Source: Alphaproteobacteria bacterium
GTDB taxonomy: Bacteria > Pseudomonadota > Alphaproteobacteria > UBA7985 > JAUIBT01
Direction: 5' to 3'
Length of the DNA: 53,907 bases
Assembly (NCBI GenBank): GCA_030432195.1
Contig: JAUIHE010000005.1
Location: 1 to 53,907, forward strand
This document shows positions 17,776 through 28,179 of the stretch, one piece after another. Every line of letters starts with the position of its first letter. Position 1 is the first letter of the stretch. Below the pieces are notes generated by a model. It had not been told where the DNA came from and made no database searches. It saw only the letters and a list, made by a program, of their open reading frames with translations. The position numbers and the translations under genes are program-made.

Positions 17776-18161
17776 AAAATATATAAATCCACGGTCTGAA
17801 TAAAATAACTAACCCAGCGCTATACCGCCGATGCATGGCGAGGCCAAGGCACCAATTGGGTCACAATTGCGACGATAGGGCTGGACTATACACAAGAGGC
17901 CGTGAAATTTGGCACTTGGGACTTTTCTTGATCGTTGAATCAGGATAGTCACGCTGTAAAGGTGATTGGTGCAAAAGTTTCAAGCTTGGCAGGCGGGTGC
18001 GCAGAATTCTGGCTATGATTGCCAGGGGACAGCAAGGCCAGCGTTCGGGCGAGAGAAATGACCGGATAAGGCAGAACCAATTCGCCGCCCGTTTGGATTA
18101 CCGCCGCGCCTTGGCTTGTAGATACGATCATCAAGGCTCATTCCGGCAGACAACTAGGAAA
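17776..18161. other. 386-bp divergent intergenic region
   Basis: This sequence lies between two lipoprotein genes pointing apart and must hold their promoters. It contains an AT-rich stretch next to the CAP start and a TTGATC...ATAGTC segment around 17937 that could be a promoter, but neither is convincing. The ORF-track frame that begins at 17997 is an upstream extension of the small lipoprotein and is not supported by a ribosome site. Confidence 0.4.
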
Positions 18162-18404
18162 ATGGATATGATGAAGATTGCTTCTCTGATTTGCGCGCTG
18201 GCGACTGTGTTCGCGCTCTCAGGCTGCTTGAAGACCCTGGACAGCAGTGCGTCAGCGACCCCTGCCGCCACACCGGCTCCCGCGACCAACTCACAAGGCT
18301 ATGCGACCAACCAAGGCGCACCGAAGATGGCCAACGGCTACGACTGTAGCATCGTGCCCCGCAGCAAATCAGAAATCGCTGAATACCGCGAGAAGTGCCT
18401 CTAA
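18162..18404 (+). CDS. Small lipoprotein, unknown
   Basis: This 80-residue protein has a short signal and lipobox (LATVFALSGC), an Ala/Pro/Thr linker and a C-terminal segment with two cysteines (GYDCSIVPRSKSEIAEYREKC). The ATG at 18162 follows TAGGAAA. The longer ORF-track version would put 55 residues before the signal and is unlikely. A good intrinsic terminator follows. No family recognised. Confidence 0.75.
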   Translation: MDMMKIASLICALATVFALSGCLKTLDSSASATPAATPAPATNSQGYATNQGAPKMANGYDCSIVPRSKSEIAEYREKCL

Positions 18405-18483
18405 GGCATTTCGGTTCGCTTGACCAAACGCTGACGCAAAGGTGTGCAAGGTCCGGGCGATCGCGCAAAACGCAATAAAGAAG

Positions 18484-18514
18484 ACCCCATCGCATTTCCG
18501 CGGTGGGGTTTTTT
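18484..18514 (+). terminator. Rho-independent terminator of the small lipoprotein gene
   Basis: ACCCCATCGC and GCGGTGGGGT form a 10-bp stem (one G-U) with a 6-base loop, followed by six T. It sits 80 bases after the lipoprotein stop. Confidence 0.9.
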
Positions 18515-18616
18515 AATTGTGGGTGATGCGACGGCGCCCTTGCACCACAGCGCGACTGCCCAGTCACAAAGGCTACTGCACTGACAAACACCGGAAAACA
18601 TGAGCGCTCAGGCCAC

Positions 18617-20191
18617 TTAAGGGCTCAATTCCTCAGCGACACCTTCGGCGGTCTCAGCAGCTTGCGCAGGCACGAAGGGGTGTTCTGGCGGCGCGCCAAA
18701 ATCGATGCGCTCGCTTAGTTCCTTATCCAAACCATAGACATCCATGCCATAGCGCACCTTGCCTCCCGGCCCCACCCAAGCAGTGAAATAGTTCATAGTC
18801 ACGGGCATGGGACGGCGCAGGGCCTGGATCGTGGTTCGCCCCGACGTCATATGAGCCTGCACTTGCTCGGGCGACCAGCCTTCATCCTTCAGCAGCCAGT
18901 GTGCTAGGCTCGCGGCATCACCGACGCGCACACAGCCCGACGATAGGGCGCGGTTGCGCCGCCGAAACTTCGAGCGGTCGGGCGAATCGTGCAGATAGAT
19001 ATCGTAGGGGTTGGTGAGGGAAAACCGCACCCCGCCCAAAGCGGCGTCAGGTCCCGGCGGCTGGCGGAAGTGGTAGGAATTGTTCACCGGGTCCACTTTT
19101 GACCAATCCACGCTCATCACGTCCACAAACTGGTTACCGCGCAGAGCTTGCAGATTCATCTTCGCGAACAACTCGGGGCGTGCCTGCAGAATAGGAATAA
19201 TGTCTTCGGCTTCAATTGTGGGTGGCACTCCCCAATCTGGCGAAAACTTCAAGTTGACGATGCGATCCTCGGTCAAGATCGGTGTCTTGCGCGCTTCCTT
19301 GCCAATCACTACGGGCATGTGCAATTCGGAGTGACCCAAACGGCGGCACTCCAGATGGAAGGTCGGCAGGTTCACCATAACATCCAGCTCGTGCGAGGCC
19401 GGTTGCAGGCGCCGCCAGCGCTCCATGTTGATGGCAACAAGCGTGCGGCGATTGTCCAAGCGGCGCAGGGTATCCAGCTCGGCGCGCAGGCCCAAATATT
19501 GGGGATTGCGCGGCACCAGCGTATTGATATAGCCGCCGATATCGGGTGCGCGCATCGCCAGATCGAAAAGATGAAGTCCATCACTGCGCGGCAATTGTGG
19601 ATCGCGTCCTTCGCTGAGATCGCGAAGATAGCGCAGCAGGCCGTCGGTCAAGATCACGTCGGTCTGCGCGATCGTCGCGCGATCTCGCCCTGGGCGATCG
19701 GCAATATTCTGCGGCAACTGGGTGAAGCCAATCGGCAGATAGTCCGTGACCAACAAGCCCTCTTTATAGGCATTCACGAGGTAATAGAACACCGCCTGGC
19801 CACGCGGCGTCCATTGGCGCCCATCAAACCACAGCGGCAGGTAGCCTGAACGGGCATAGATTGAACCGACGCTAGCCACCTGCTCTGGACGAATGTGCGG
19901 CGGCTGCAAAAAGGTCTGGATCTGCGCATCCATCGGCAGCGGTGGCAGGCTTGGATCTGCGGGCTCTGGCGTTGCCAAAGGCTCGGCCTGGTTTGTGTCC
20001 GAGACGCAGCCGGTCAGACCCAGCAAGGCAGAGCCAGCGGCCGCGCCGGTCAAAAGGCTGCGGCGGCTTAGGGCAGCAGGGCCCACTGTCGGGGCTACCG
20101 GCTCGCTGGAGGCTTCCAATCCAAGCGGCGCTACCAGAGCGCGGGACGGGCGCCCATCATCCTGGCGGGTGCAGGCGTTGGTTTCGGTCAT
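18617..20191 (-). CDS. L,D-transpeptidase (YcbB type), Tat-lipoprotein
   Basis: From the ATG at 20191 the protein has 524 residues. The ORF track begins 42 codons earlier, and neither start has a good ribosome site. A twin-arginine signal with lipobox is visible (SRRSLLTGAAAGSALLGLTGC). The catalytic YkuD domain near the C-terminus has a HDSPDR histidine motif and SSGCVRVG with the nucleophile Cys at about residue 420. The large region before it matches the YcbB scaffold. It makes 3-3 peptidoglycan cross-links or attaches proteins in the periplasm. It is divergent from the aminopeptidase gene. Confidence 0.88.
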   Translation of the reverse strand: MTETNACTRQDDGRPSRALVAPLGLEASSEPVAPTVGPAALSRRSLLTGAAAGSALLGLTGCVSDTNQAEPLATPEPADPSLPPLPMDAQIQTFLQPPHIRPEQVASVGSIYARSGYLPLWFDGRQWTPRGQAVFYYLVNAYKEGLLVTDYLPIGFTQLPQNIADRPGRDRATIAQTDVILTDGLLRYLRDLSEGRDPQLPRSDGLHLFDLAMRAPDIGGYINTLVPRNPQYLGLRAELDTLRRLDNRRTLVAINMERWRRLQPASHELDVMVNLPTFHLECRRLGHSELHMPVVIGKEARKTPILTEDRIVNLKFSPDWGVPPTIEAEDIIPILQARPELFAKMNLQALRGNQFVDVMSVDWSKVDPVNNSYHFRQPPGPDAALGGVRFSLTNPYDIYLHDSPDRSKFRRRNRALSSGCVRVGDAASLAHWLLKDEGWSPEQVQAHMTSGRTTIQALRRPMPVTMNYFTAWVGPGGKVRYGMDVYGLDKELSERIDFGAPPEHPFVPAQAAETAEGVAEELSP

Positions 20192-20423
20192 ATGAAGGGG
20201 CAAAGAGGCAGGTGTCACCAATGGACTATCGACCCTGTTGTTGAGTAAAGCGGGAAGTGGATCCCGCAGACGGAGTGCTGGCAGCAAGGTTGGCCGCGCA
20301 ACACGGGCGCGGCGCATCGTACAGCGCTAGGCTGCGTTGCGCAGACTAAAGCAATACAATCTTGACCAAATCTTGAGAAAATCACTTTCTCCTGATCTTA
20401 TCCCACAAGCCAGAAGCCAAAGA

Positions 20424-21665
20424 ATGATACCACAAGGCCCCAGCAAGGAAAAAGCCGCTCGCGCTGGTGTTTCAAATGGCAATAAAGGATTCGTTTTGCT
20501 CGCGCTCTATGACTTTTGTCGCTCCTATCTGGGCCGCCGCTCGCCGTTCGTTTCGGGGTCACCAACCAGGTTTGGCCGCCGGGCGCCGACTGGCAGCGCG
20601 GCCAAGCAACTGACCCTGGTTCTCATCGCATTTGGGTTGCTCTTGAACCTTAGTGGCTGCTTTGGGTTCTACGGACAAGCCGCGCGGGGTCAAAGCGAGC
20701 TGTTGCTCAAACAGCGGTCCCTGGTCAGCGCCGCAAACGACCCCAAAACCAGCCGGCAGACGCGCGAAAAACTTCGCCAAGTTCAGCGGATTCGCATTTT
20801 TGCGGATCGGCGCCTGGCCCTTCAAGTCGGCGACAACTACGGGTCTTACGTTGATCTAAAGCGCGATTCGGTGGTCTGGAACGTCATGGCCGCGCCCGAG
20901 TTTTCTCTCAAACCCAAGACCTGGTGCTATCCCGTCGCCGGATGCGTGGGCTATCGCGGCTTCTTCGCAGAAGCCGACGCGGACCACTTGGTCGCCCAGC
21001 TGCAAGCCCAAGGCTATGATGTCTATTCAGGCGGAGTTGATGCCTATTCAACGTTGGGATTCTTGAAAGATCCGGTGCTCAACACCTTCTTGGATAAAAG
21101 CGATGTGGAACTGGCCTCGCTTTTGTTCCACGAGCTGGCACACGCGCGCTTTTATCTCAAGGGCGATACGGCGTTCAATGAGAGCTTTGCGACTGCTGTT
21201 GAGTACGCGGGTCTCAAGCTCTGGTTGCAAGAACATGATGATTCCACAACCTTTGACCGCTACTTGCAATACGAAGAGGCCATCGACCGGTTTCGCGCAT
21301 TGGTCGCCCAGACCCGCGGCGAGTTGGCTCAGCTCTATCGCCAGCCCATTGCAGAGGCCGATATGCGGATGCGCAAGCAAGCCATTATTTCCACGCTGCG
21401 CGACCGCTATCAGGCGAGCAAGCCCAGCCTCAATGGCGTCTCCTTCGACAAATGGTTCTTCTCAGACATCAACAATGCCAAGCTGAATTCGGTCGCCACC
21501 TACGAGGATTTGGTGCCCGGTTTCACCACAATTCTTGCGCGCTGTAACCAGGATTTTCCCTGCTTCTATGCCGCTGTCGAACGCCTATCCAAGCGCCCCA
21601 AAGCCGAACGCGACGCGCTGCTACGCAACTTGGGGCAGGCTTCGGGCGAGAAAAGCGCCTTATAG
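20424..21665 (+). CDS. Putative aminopeptidase lipoprotein (PF10023-like)
   Basis: From the ATG at 20424 the protein has 413 residues. The ORF track starts at a TTG 29 codons earlier, and the true start is unclear because the lipobox (LIAFGLLLNLSGC) comes about 70 residues in. The body matches the uncharacterised aminopeptidase family: GYRGFFAEADAD, LGFLKDPVLNTFL, then the zinc motif FHELAHARFY and NESFATAVEYAG. HExxH plus a downstream Glu indicates a gluzincin-like metalloprotease. Likely periplasmic, anchored in a membrane by lipid. Confidence 0.85.
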   Translation: MIPQGPSKEKAARAGVSNGNKGFVLLALYDFCRSYLGRRSPFVSGSPTRFGRRAPTGSAAKQLTLVLIAFGLLLNLSGCFGFYGQAARGQSELLLKQRSLVSAANDPKTSRQTREKLRQVQRIRIFADRRLALQVGDNYGSYVDLKRDSVVWNVMAAPEFSLKPKTWCYPVAGCVGYRGFFAEADADHLVAQLQAQGYDVYSGGVDAYSTLGFLKDPVLNTFLDKSDVELASLLFHELAHARFYLKGDTAFNESFATAVEYAGLKLWLQEHDDSTTFDRYLQYEEAIDRFRALVAQTRGELAQLYRQPIAEADMRMRKQAIISTLRDRYQASKPSLNGVSFDKWFFSDINNAKLNSVATYEDLVPGFTTILARCNQDFPCFYAAVERLSKRPKAERDALLRNLGQASGEKSAL

Positions 21666-21702
21666 CGCCCTTGGTTGCGCCCATATTCGAGCGGTGCGCG
21701 TC

Positions 21703-23163
21703 TCAGCGCGCCACCGCCAACAAGCCGTCTAGGTCCATGTGCGCCTCCAAGTGGTCGGCGAGCGCGTCCAAGCTGGCCTCCACTTGGGCGTCATAGTTGA
21801 AGAGACTAGCCTTGAGGCCAAGACCGCTTAGGTAGGCCGCGCGGAAACCATCGTCACTGAATAGGCCGTGCAAATAGCAGCCCGCAACCTGGCCGCCGGC
21901 ATCCTGCGCACCGTCGGGCCCGCTTTCCATCGTCAGGAAGGGGCGGGCGCAATCCGGGCCCTGGCTCCGGCCGATGTGGATTTCGTAGCCGGTGACGTTT
22001 TGCCCGCTCGGCGGGTGGCGACCTTGCAGGCGCACCAACCGCTTTTCCGGTGTCAATTCGGTCTCGATATTCAACAGACCCAGGCCGTCAACGCTGCCAG
22101 CCTGGCCCTCGATCCCCAAGGGATCGCTGATCCGGCGCCCAAGCATTTGATAGCCGCCACAGATGCCCAGCACGCGCCCGCCACGCCGCAGGTAGGCCGC
22201 CAAATCGCTCTGCCAACCGGCTTCCCTCAAGGCCTGTAAGTCGGCAATGGAAGTCTTGCTGCCTGGCAAAATCACCAGCGCAGCGTCGAGCGGCAGCGGC
22301 TGATCGAGGCCAACGAAAGCCAAGCGCACGTTGGGGTCTTGGGCCAGAGGATCGAAATCATCGAAGTTGGCGATATGGGGCAGTTTGGCAACGACGATCA
22401 GCGGCTTGTCGCTGGTCTCATGGGAGGCATTGTCCAGAGCGACCGCATCTTCCGCCGGCAGCTTGGCCGCGCCGGTAAAAAAGGGCACCAGACCCCAGGA
22501 CGGCATCCCGGTTGCTTGGCTAATGATCTCAAAACCGCTGTCAAACAAGCGCGCGTCACCGCGGAATTTGTTGATGATATAGCCTGCCAGCAAGGCCCGC
22601 TCTTTATCGGCCAACAGCGCGTGCGTTCCCACCAACGAGGCAATAACCCCGCCGCGATCAATGTCTCCGATCAGTATAACCGGGGTCTGGCTGGCCACCG
22701 CAAAGCCCATATTGGCGATATCGCCTGCGCGCAAATTGACCTCGGCGGCCGAGCCTGCGCCCTCGACCAAGACCAAATCGGCCTTGGACTTGAGACGCTC
22801 ATAGCTCTCGAGCACCTTGGGCATCAACTGGGGCTTGAGGCCTTGATAGTCGCGCGCGGCCGCACTGCGCCAAACCTTGCCCTGCACCACGACCTGCGAA
22901 CCCACCAATGACTGAGGTTTCAGCAAGACCGGGTTCATATCGCTATGCGGCTCCAGGCCTGCCGCGCGGGCTTGCAGCGCCTGCGCGCGCCCGATTTCGC
23001 CGCCGTCGGCAGTCACCGCCGCGTTGTTGGACATATTCTGCGGCTTGAAGGGCGCGACCTTGAGGCCCCGCCGCCGATAGGCCCGCGCGAGCCCGGCCAC
23101 CAGCAAAGACTTGCCGACGTCCGAGCCGGTGCCTTGAAACATGAGCGCTTTGGCTGGCTTCAC
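21703..23163 (-). CDS. cobQ: Cobyric acid synthase CobQ
   Basis: This 486-residue glutamine-dependent amidotransferase amidates four side chains of adenosyl-cobyrinate a,c-diamide in the cobalamin pathway. The N-terminal P-loop reads GTGSDVGKS, followed by [11 protein letters not shown] typical of CobQ. The class-I glutaminase domain has ILPGSKTSI, the nucleophile Cys in [10 protein letters not shown] and the His in GCYLHGLF. The start is a GTG preceded by AGAGG. No other cob gene and no cobalamin riboswitch are visible nearby, so it is isolated from the rest of the pathway in this window. Confidence 0.95.
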   Translation of the reverse strand: MKPAKALMFQGTGSDVGKSLLVAGLARAYRRRGLKVAPFKPQNMSNNAAVTADGGEIGRAQALQARAAGLEPHSDMNPVLLKPQSLVGSQVVVQGKVWRSAAARDYQGLKPQLMPKVLESYERLKSKADLVLVEGAGSAAEVNLRAGDIANMGFAVASQTPVILIGDIDRGGVIASLVGTHALLADKERALLAGYIINKFRGDARLFDSGFEIISQATGMPSWGLVPFFTGAAKLPAEDAVALDNASHETSDKPLIVVAKLPHIANFDDFDPLAQDPNVRLAFVGLDQPLPLDAALVILPGSKTSIADLQALREAGWQSDLAAYLRRGGRVLGICGGYQMLGRRISDPLGIEGQAGSVDGLGLLNIETELTPEKRLVRLQGRHPPSGQNVTGYEIHIGRSQGPDCARPFLTMESGPDGAQDAGGQVAGCYLHGLFSDDGFRAAYLSGLGLKASLFNYDAQVEASLDALADHLEAHMDLDGLLAVAR

Positions 23164-23220
23164 CTGGGGCCTCTAAGATTTGCGAGCATGGGAATGACGC
23201 GCGGTATCGTAGAACCGGCG

Positions 23221-24033
23221 CTAGCTCATGGTCTGCTGAATGGCCATGTAGGGCAAGCCCAGTTCGACCAGCGCGGTCGGCGCGATAGGCTTGGTGCGCG
23301 CGGGATCTGTGAACAGCATCCAGTGTTGTCCGCGCTCAACCCGGCGAACGTTTATGGTATTGCGGCCCAACAGCTGTGCGGCGCGGCGGGCAATGGCCTC
23401 ACCAGAATCAATCCAATGCAAGGTTGGGGCCATGGCTATCAGCTCTGGGCGAAGGATTGGGAAGTGCGTGCAACCCAACACCGCCACATCCATCTTGTCA
23501 CCATTGGGGCGATCAAACAAAGGCTGTACTGTCGCGAGCAGGGCTTCTGGACTGGGCTGGCTGCCACGCAGCTTTTGCTCGGCCAGGGCCACCAGCTCAA
23601 CGGTGCCGTGCAACAGCACCTCCACGTCGCCAGCATGCTCTTTCATGTAGTCGTGGAAGAAGGCGCCTTGCACCGTGGCGGGTGTCGCCAGGACGCCCAC
23701 AACGCCGGTCAGACTGGCGCGGGCGGCGGGCTTGACCGACGGAATGGTGCCGATAACCGGCAAATCCAACGCCTGACGCACGGCTTGCAGGGCATAGACC
23801 GTGGCGGTGTTGCACGCCAAGATCAAGACATCGGGCTTGTGCTCTGCCACCAAGGTGGTCGCCAAGTGGGTGACGCGCTCGCGGATTTGCTCGGCCGTCT
23901 TGTTGCCATAGGGAAAGAAGGCGCTGTCCGCCACCATGATAAGGTCAGCATCGGGCAGGCGGCGAGAAATCGACGCACAGATAGTCAACCCACCAACGCC
24001 AGAATCGATCAACAGAATTTTTGGAGCCGCCAC
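23221..24033 (-). CDS. murI: Glutamate racemase MurI
   Basis: This 270-residue cofactor-independent racemase supplies D-glutamate for peptidoglycan. It has the N-terminal DSGVGG motif, one catalytic cysteine in ILACNTATV and the second in LGCTHFP. The start is a GTG with AAGGAAGG upstream. It lies between cobQ and the yej genes, all on the minus strand, with short gaps, but a shared transcript is not evident. Confidence 0.95.
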   Translation of the reverse strand: MAAPKILLIDSGVGGLTICASISRRLPDADLIMVADSAFFPYGNKTAEQIRERVTHLATTLVAEHKPDVLILACNTATVYALQAVRQALDLPVIGTIPSVKPAARASLTGVVGVLATPATVQGAFFHDYMKEHAGDVEVLLHGTVELVALAEQKLRGSQPSPEALLATVQPLFDRPNGDKMDVAVLGCTHFPILRPELIAMAPTLHWIDSGEAIARRAAQLLGRNTINVRRVERGQHWMLFTDPARTKPIAPTALVELGLPYMAIQQTMS

Positions 24034-24103
24034 AGCAGCCTTCCTTTGCGTCTAAATCAAACCCGAGGGCCCGAAACCATCGCGCCAAACGGGTGAACCT
24101 CAG

Positions 24104-25756
24104 CTATTGGCCCATCTGGGGATGGCTGCGAGCATTAAGGGCAAATGCCGCGTCTAACAGAGCTTTGGTATAATCAGTCTTGGGTGCAGAGAACAAGGTG
24201 TCAGCATCGCCCATTTCAACGATTTTCGAGTTTTGCATGACCATCACACGGTGCGACAGGGCTTTGACCACCCGCAGATCGTGCGAGACGAACAGATAGG
24301 ACAGATTGAGCCGGGCCTGCAGATCGCGCAGCAGATCGACGATTTGCGCCTGAACCGAGACATCCAGCGCTGAGGTGGGCTCATCCAGCACCAGCAGCTT
24401 AGGATTGAGAATCAGCGCCCGCGCGATCGCGATGCGCTGACGTTGTCCGCCAGAAAATTCGTGCGGGTAGCGGTAGCGATCGGCCGGGTTGAGCTGAACC
24501 AGTTCCAACATGTCGATGATGCGTTGTTCGCGCTGCTCGGGCGATAAATTGCGATGGTGCGCGCCCAAGCCCTCGCCAATGATCTCGCTGATCGACAGAC
24601 GGGGGGACAAGGAGCCGTAAGGATCTTGAAAGACAATCTGCATGCGCGCGCGCAACGGCTTCAAGCGGCGCTGGTCCAAAGCCTGCACCTCTTGGCCGTC
24701 GAAACGAATTGGTCCGCGCGATTCGATCAAGCGCAACAGGCCAAGAGCAAGCGTCGTTTTGCCCGAACCCGACTCGCCAACCACTCCCAAGGTCTCACCC
24801 TGGCGCAGGGTCAGATCGACACCATCAACCGCTTTGACGTGGCCCACAACGCGCTTGAGCAGGCCTTTCTTGATGGGAAAATAGACCTTGAAGTCGTCCG
24901 CGCTCAACAGCTCCGGCGCGTTGTCAGGCACCGGCCGCGGCGCCCCCTGCGGTTCGGCATCCAGCAGCATACGGGTATAGTCGTGCTGCGGATTGTCGAA
25001 CACCTGTGACGTTGGCCCGGCCTCGACGATTTTGCCCTGGGTCATGACGTTGACCCGGTCGGCCATTTTGCGCACCACCCCCAAATCGTGGCTGATGAAC
25101 AAGATCGACATGCCTATGTCGCGTTGCAACTCTTGCAGCAGCTCCAAAATCTGCGCCTGAATCGTGACATCCAGCGCTGTGGTCGGTTCATCGGCGATCA
25201 ACATGTCCGGCTTATTGGCCAGCGCCATGGCAATCATCACCCGCTGGCGTTGGCCGCCGGATAGCTCGTGCGGGAAGACATCCAGCTTGGCGCGGGCGTC
25301 GCGAATGCCCACCTGATCCAGCAATTCTAACGCACGCACGCGCGCCTTGAGCGTGCTCATGCCTTGGTGGACCTTCAAGACCTCGGTGATCTGCTTGGAG
25401 ACCCGGTGAAGGGGATTGAGCGAGGTCATGGGCTCTTGGAAAATCATCGACACGCGATTGCCGCGCAATTGGCGCAGCTTGCGGTCGCTCAGGTCTAGAA
25501 CGTCCTGCTCGAATAGGCGAACCTTGCCCGTTGGATAGCGCGTACCGATCTCTGGCAAAAGCTTGAGCGCGGTTAGGGCGGAAATCGACTTGCCCGAGCC
25601 CGACTCGCCCACCAAGGCGACGGTCTCGCCGCACTTGATGTCAAAACTAATGCTATCGACGGCGCGCTGCCAGCCGCGCGGGGTGTTAAACTCGATCGAC
25701 AGATCCTGGACCGACAGGATGGTCTCGCGCGCGGCGCCGGTGTCTTGACTGCTCAT
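24104..25756 (-). CDS. yejF: Oligopeptide/microcin-type ABC transporter ATPase YejF (fused halves)
   Basis: This 550-residue protein contains two complete ABC ATPase domains. Each has Walker A (GESGSGKS and GESGSGKT), a signature (LSGGQRQR and FSGGQRQR) and Walker B with DEPTTALD and DEPTSALD. This fused layout is characteristic of YejF, which powers uptake of peptides and, in enterics, microcin C. It is the last gene of yejABEF and starts 9 bases after yejE. Confidence 0.94.
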   Translation of the reverse strand: MSSQDTGAARETILSVQDLSIEFNTPRGWQRAVDSISFDIKCGETVALVGESGSGKSISALTALKLLPEIGTRYPTGKVRLFEQDVLDLSDRKLRQLRGNRVSMIFQEPMTSLNPLHRVSKQITEVLKVHQGMSTLKARVRALELLDQVGIRDARAKLDVFPHELSGGQRQRVMIAMALANKPDMLIADEPTTALDVTIQAQILELLQELQRDIGMSILFISHDLGVVRKMADRVNVMTQGKIVEAGPTSQVFDNPQHDYTRMLLDAEPQGAPRPVPDNAPELLSADDFKVYFPIKKGLLKRVVGHVKAVDGVDLTLRQGETLGVVGESGSGKTTLALGLLRLIESRGPIRFDGQEVQALDQRRLKPLRARMQIVFQDPYGSLSPRLSISEIIGEGLGAHHRNLSPEQREQRIIDMLELVQLNPADRYRYPHEFSGGQRQRIAIARALILNPKLLVLDEPTSALDVSVQAQIVDLLRDLQARLNLSYLFVSHDLRVVKALSHRVMVMQNSKIVEMGDADTLFSAPKTDYTKALLDAAFALNARSHPQMGQ

Positions 25757-25765
25757 GTCCGCCCC

Positions 25766-26851
25766 CTAACGCAGCTGTTTGCGCGGATCAAAGGCATCGC
25801 GGATGCCCTCGCCGACAAAAATCAGCAACAACAGCAGTCCGCCCAGGACGCCGAAGGCGGTGAAAGCCAGCCAATAGGCGTCCAGGTTCTGGCGCGCTTG
25901 CAAAGAAAGCTCGCCCAAAGAAGCCGAGGTCGGCGGCAGGCCAAAGCCCAAATAGTCCAACGAGGACAACGCCGTGACCGAGCCCGCCAAACTAAAGGGC
26001 AAGAAGGTCATGGTCGCAACCAAGGCGTTGGGTAATACATGCTTAAAAATGATCGTGGGCTCGCGCAGACCCAGCGCGCGGGCCGCGCGCACATAGTCCA
26101 GGTTTCGGGCCCGGAAAAACTCGATCCGCACCACGCCCATGCCGCCATACCAGCTGAAGACGATGAACAACAGCAGCAGCATCCAAAAGCCCGGCGTGCG
26201 GATCGAGGCCAAGATAATCAGCACATAGAGCGTCGGAATCGAGCTGTAGATTTCCAGCACACGTTGGAAAATTAGGTCCGTCCAACCGCCATAGTAGCCC
26301 GAAATGGCACCCGCGATGATCGAGGTAAAGGTGGTGACAACGGTCAGAATAAAGCCAAAAGCCAAGCTGACCCGCAGACCATAAATGACCCGCGCCAGCA
26401 CGTCGCGCGCTTTGGCATCGACACCCAAGGGGTGCTCAAGACTAGGCGGATAGGGCGCGAAAGGCACGCCGTCGCCCGCATCCAGCGGCGTATCAAAGGA
26501 GTAGGGGATCAGCAGCGGATCCAAGATCCAGCCCTTTTCGTTGATCAGGGCGCGGATTTCTTCGGACCGATAGTCAACTTGGATCGGCAAGAAGCCGCCA
26601 AAATCAATTTCCAGGTAGGTATTGAACAGCGGGAAGAACGCCTGTCCGTCGTACCAGATGAAGATCGGTTGATGATTGGCCAGCAGTTCGGCGGGCATGG
26701 TCAACATGGCAATCAACAGCAAAAGCAGCGCTGAGCCCAGCGCCAGGCGATTTTGCTTGAAAATCTGCCAGCGTCGCCAATTCATCGGCGAAACGCGCAA
26801 AAAGCCCCAGATTTTGTAGGACGGCAGGGCCAAATTCGTTGGCTCAATCAT
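25766..26851 (-). CDS. yejE: ABC transporter permease YejE
   Basis: This 361-residue inner-membrane permease has six or so hydrophobic segments and the DppC/OppC-like loop (FFRARNLDYVRAARALG..., binding-protein-dependent transport signature). The long periplasmic loop after the first helix is typical of YejE. Only two bases separate its ATG from the yejB stop, so the genes are translated together. Confidence 0.93.
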   Translation of the reverse strand: MIEPTNLALPSYKIWGFLRVSPMNWRRWQIFKQNRLALGSALLLLLIAMLTMPAELLANHQPIFIWYDGQAFFPLFNTYLEIDFGGFLPIQVDYRSEEIRALINEKGWILDPLLIPYSFDTPLDAGDGVPFAPYPPSLEHPLGVDAKARDVLARVIYGLRVSLAFGFILTVVTTFTSIIAGAISGYYGGWTDLIFQRVLEIYSSIPTLYVLIILASIRTPGFWMLLLLFIVFSWYGGMGVVRIEFFRARNLDYVRAARALGLREPTIIFKHVLPNALVATMTFLPFSLAGSVTALSSLDYLGFGLPPTSASLGELSLQARQNLDAYWLAFTAFGVLGGLLLLLIFVGEGIRDAFDPRKQLR

Positions 26852-26853
26852 GC

Positions 26854-27984
26854 TCAGACCTCCCGGCTCTCAAAGTCGATCCGCGGGTCCACCACGGTCA
26901 GCATAAAGTCAGAGAAAATGCCCATCAAAAGCCCGAACAAGGTGAAGAAGTAGAGCGTTGAGAAAATGATGCCGTAGTCGCGTTTGATCACCGCCTCGTA
27001 GCCCAGCTTGCCCAAACCATCCAGGCCAAAAATCACCTCAATCAGCAAGGAGCTGGAAAACAGGATGCCAATCAGCGCAGCCGGAAAGCCGGAGATAATC
27101 AGGATCATCGCGTTGCGGAATACGTGCCCATACAAAATGCGGGTATTGCTGAGGCCCTTGGCTCTGGCCGTCAGCACGTATTGCTGGCGGATTTGGTCCA
27201 AAAAGGAGTTCTTCGTCAGCAAAGTAAGGGTCGCAAAGGCGCCCAGCATCATTGAGACCAGCGGCAGGGCCAAGTGCCAGAAATAGTCCAAGACCTTTTG
27301 TAGCGCTGTCAGCTCATCGAAATTGACCGACACAAGCCCGCGGTTGGGGAAGATATTCCAAAACTGCCCGCCCGCGAACAGGGTCAAGAGCAAGATGGCC
27401 ACCAAGAAACTGGGCAGAGCATAGCCGACGATAATCACAAAGCTGGTCGCCAGATCGAAACTCGTGCCATCGTACAGGGCTTTTCGGATGCCCAAGGGTA
27501 TGGAAATAAGGTAGGTCAGCAAAGTCGTCCATATGCCGAGCGAGATTGAGACCGGCATCTTTTCCAAAATGATGTTCAGGACCAGCTCGTCCCGAAAGGT
27601 GGCCTCGCCAAAGTCGAAGGTGGCATAGCGCGCTAGCATGGCCCCCAAGCGCTCGTACCACGGCTTGTCGAAGCCAAAGCGCTCGCGAATAATTTCGACC
27701 TGGTATTCACTGAGCCCCAGGCGCGTCGCGGTCTCGCTGACATTGGCGTTGCCGCCGCTGCCAAGTTGGCCGCTACTGGTCTGCCCGCCGCCGGCTTGAC
27801 TGCCGGCATCTTCGCCGCCGCTCTGCAAGCGGGTCAGCGCCGCGTTGTGCGCACCAAAGGTTTGACTCAAGATTTGATCGATCGGGCCGCCGGGTGCCGA
27901 TTCAATGATGATAAAATTGATCAACATGACGCCCAGCAAAGTGGGCACCACCAGAAGCAATCGGCGTATCAGGTAGGTCAGCAT
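26854..27984 (-). CDS. yejB: ABC transporter permease YejB
   Basis: This 376-residue DppB/OppB-type permease has N-terminal MLTYLIRRLLLVVPTLLGV, a periplasmic loop with a Gly/Ser/Gln-rich insertion (about residues 60-80), and the conserved loop YVLTARAKGLSNTRILYGHVFRNA near the C-terminal third. It forms the channel with YejE. It follows yejA by 195 bases, a gap in which I see no gene. Confidence 0.93.
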   Translation of the reverse strand: MLTYLIRRLLLVVPTLLGVMLINFIIIESAPGGPIDQILSQTFGAHNAALTRLQSGGEDAGSQAGGGQTSSGQLGSGGNANVSETATRLGLSEYQVEIIRERFGFDKPWYERLGAMLARYATFDFGEATFRDELVLNIILEKMPVSISLGIWTTLLTYLISIPLGIRKALYDGTSFDLATSFVIIVGYALPSFLVAILLLTLFAGGQFWNIFPNRGLVSVNFDELTALQKVLDYFWHLALPLVSMMLGAFATLTLLTKNSFLDQIRQQYVLTARAKGLSNTRILYGHVFRNAMILIISGFPAALIGILFSSSLLIEVIFGLDGLGKLGYEAVIKRDYGIIFSTLYFFTLFGLLMGIFSDFMLTVVDPRIDFESREV

Positions 27985-28179
27985 GAGCGGGACTTAAGTT
28001 GGTCAAAAAGGGAAGCATAACGGGCGTGAAGGCTTTGGCCCCCAAGATTTGGGACTCCAGGATCTTGTGCGCCAAGAGAGGCCGGGACGCAGCGCTGGCA
28101 GGGGCCCACCGGCGCGTCGAAGCGGTTCATGAAAGAACCATCCCCGCGCGCCGCCGGATAGCCACAGACGGCAAGGCGG

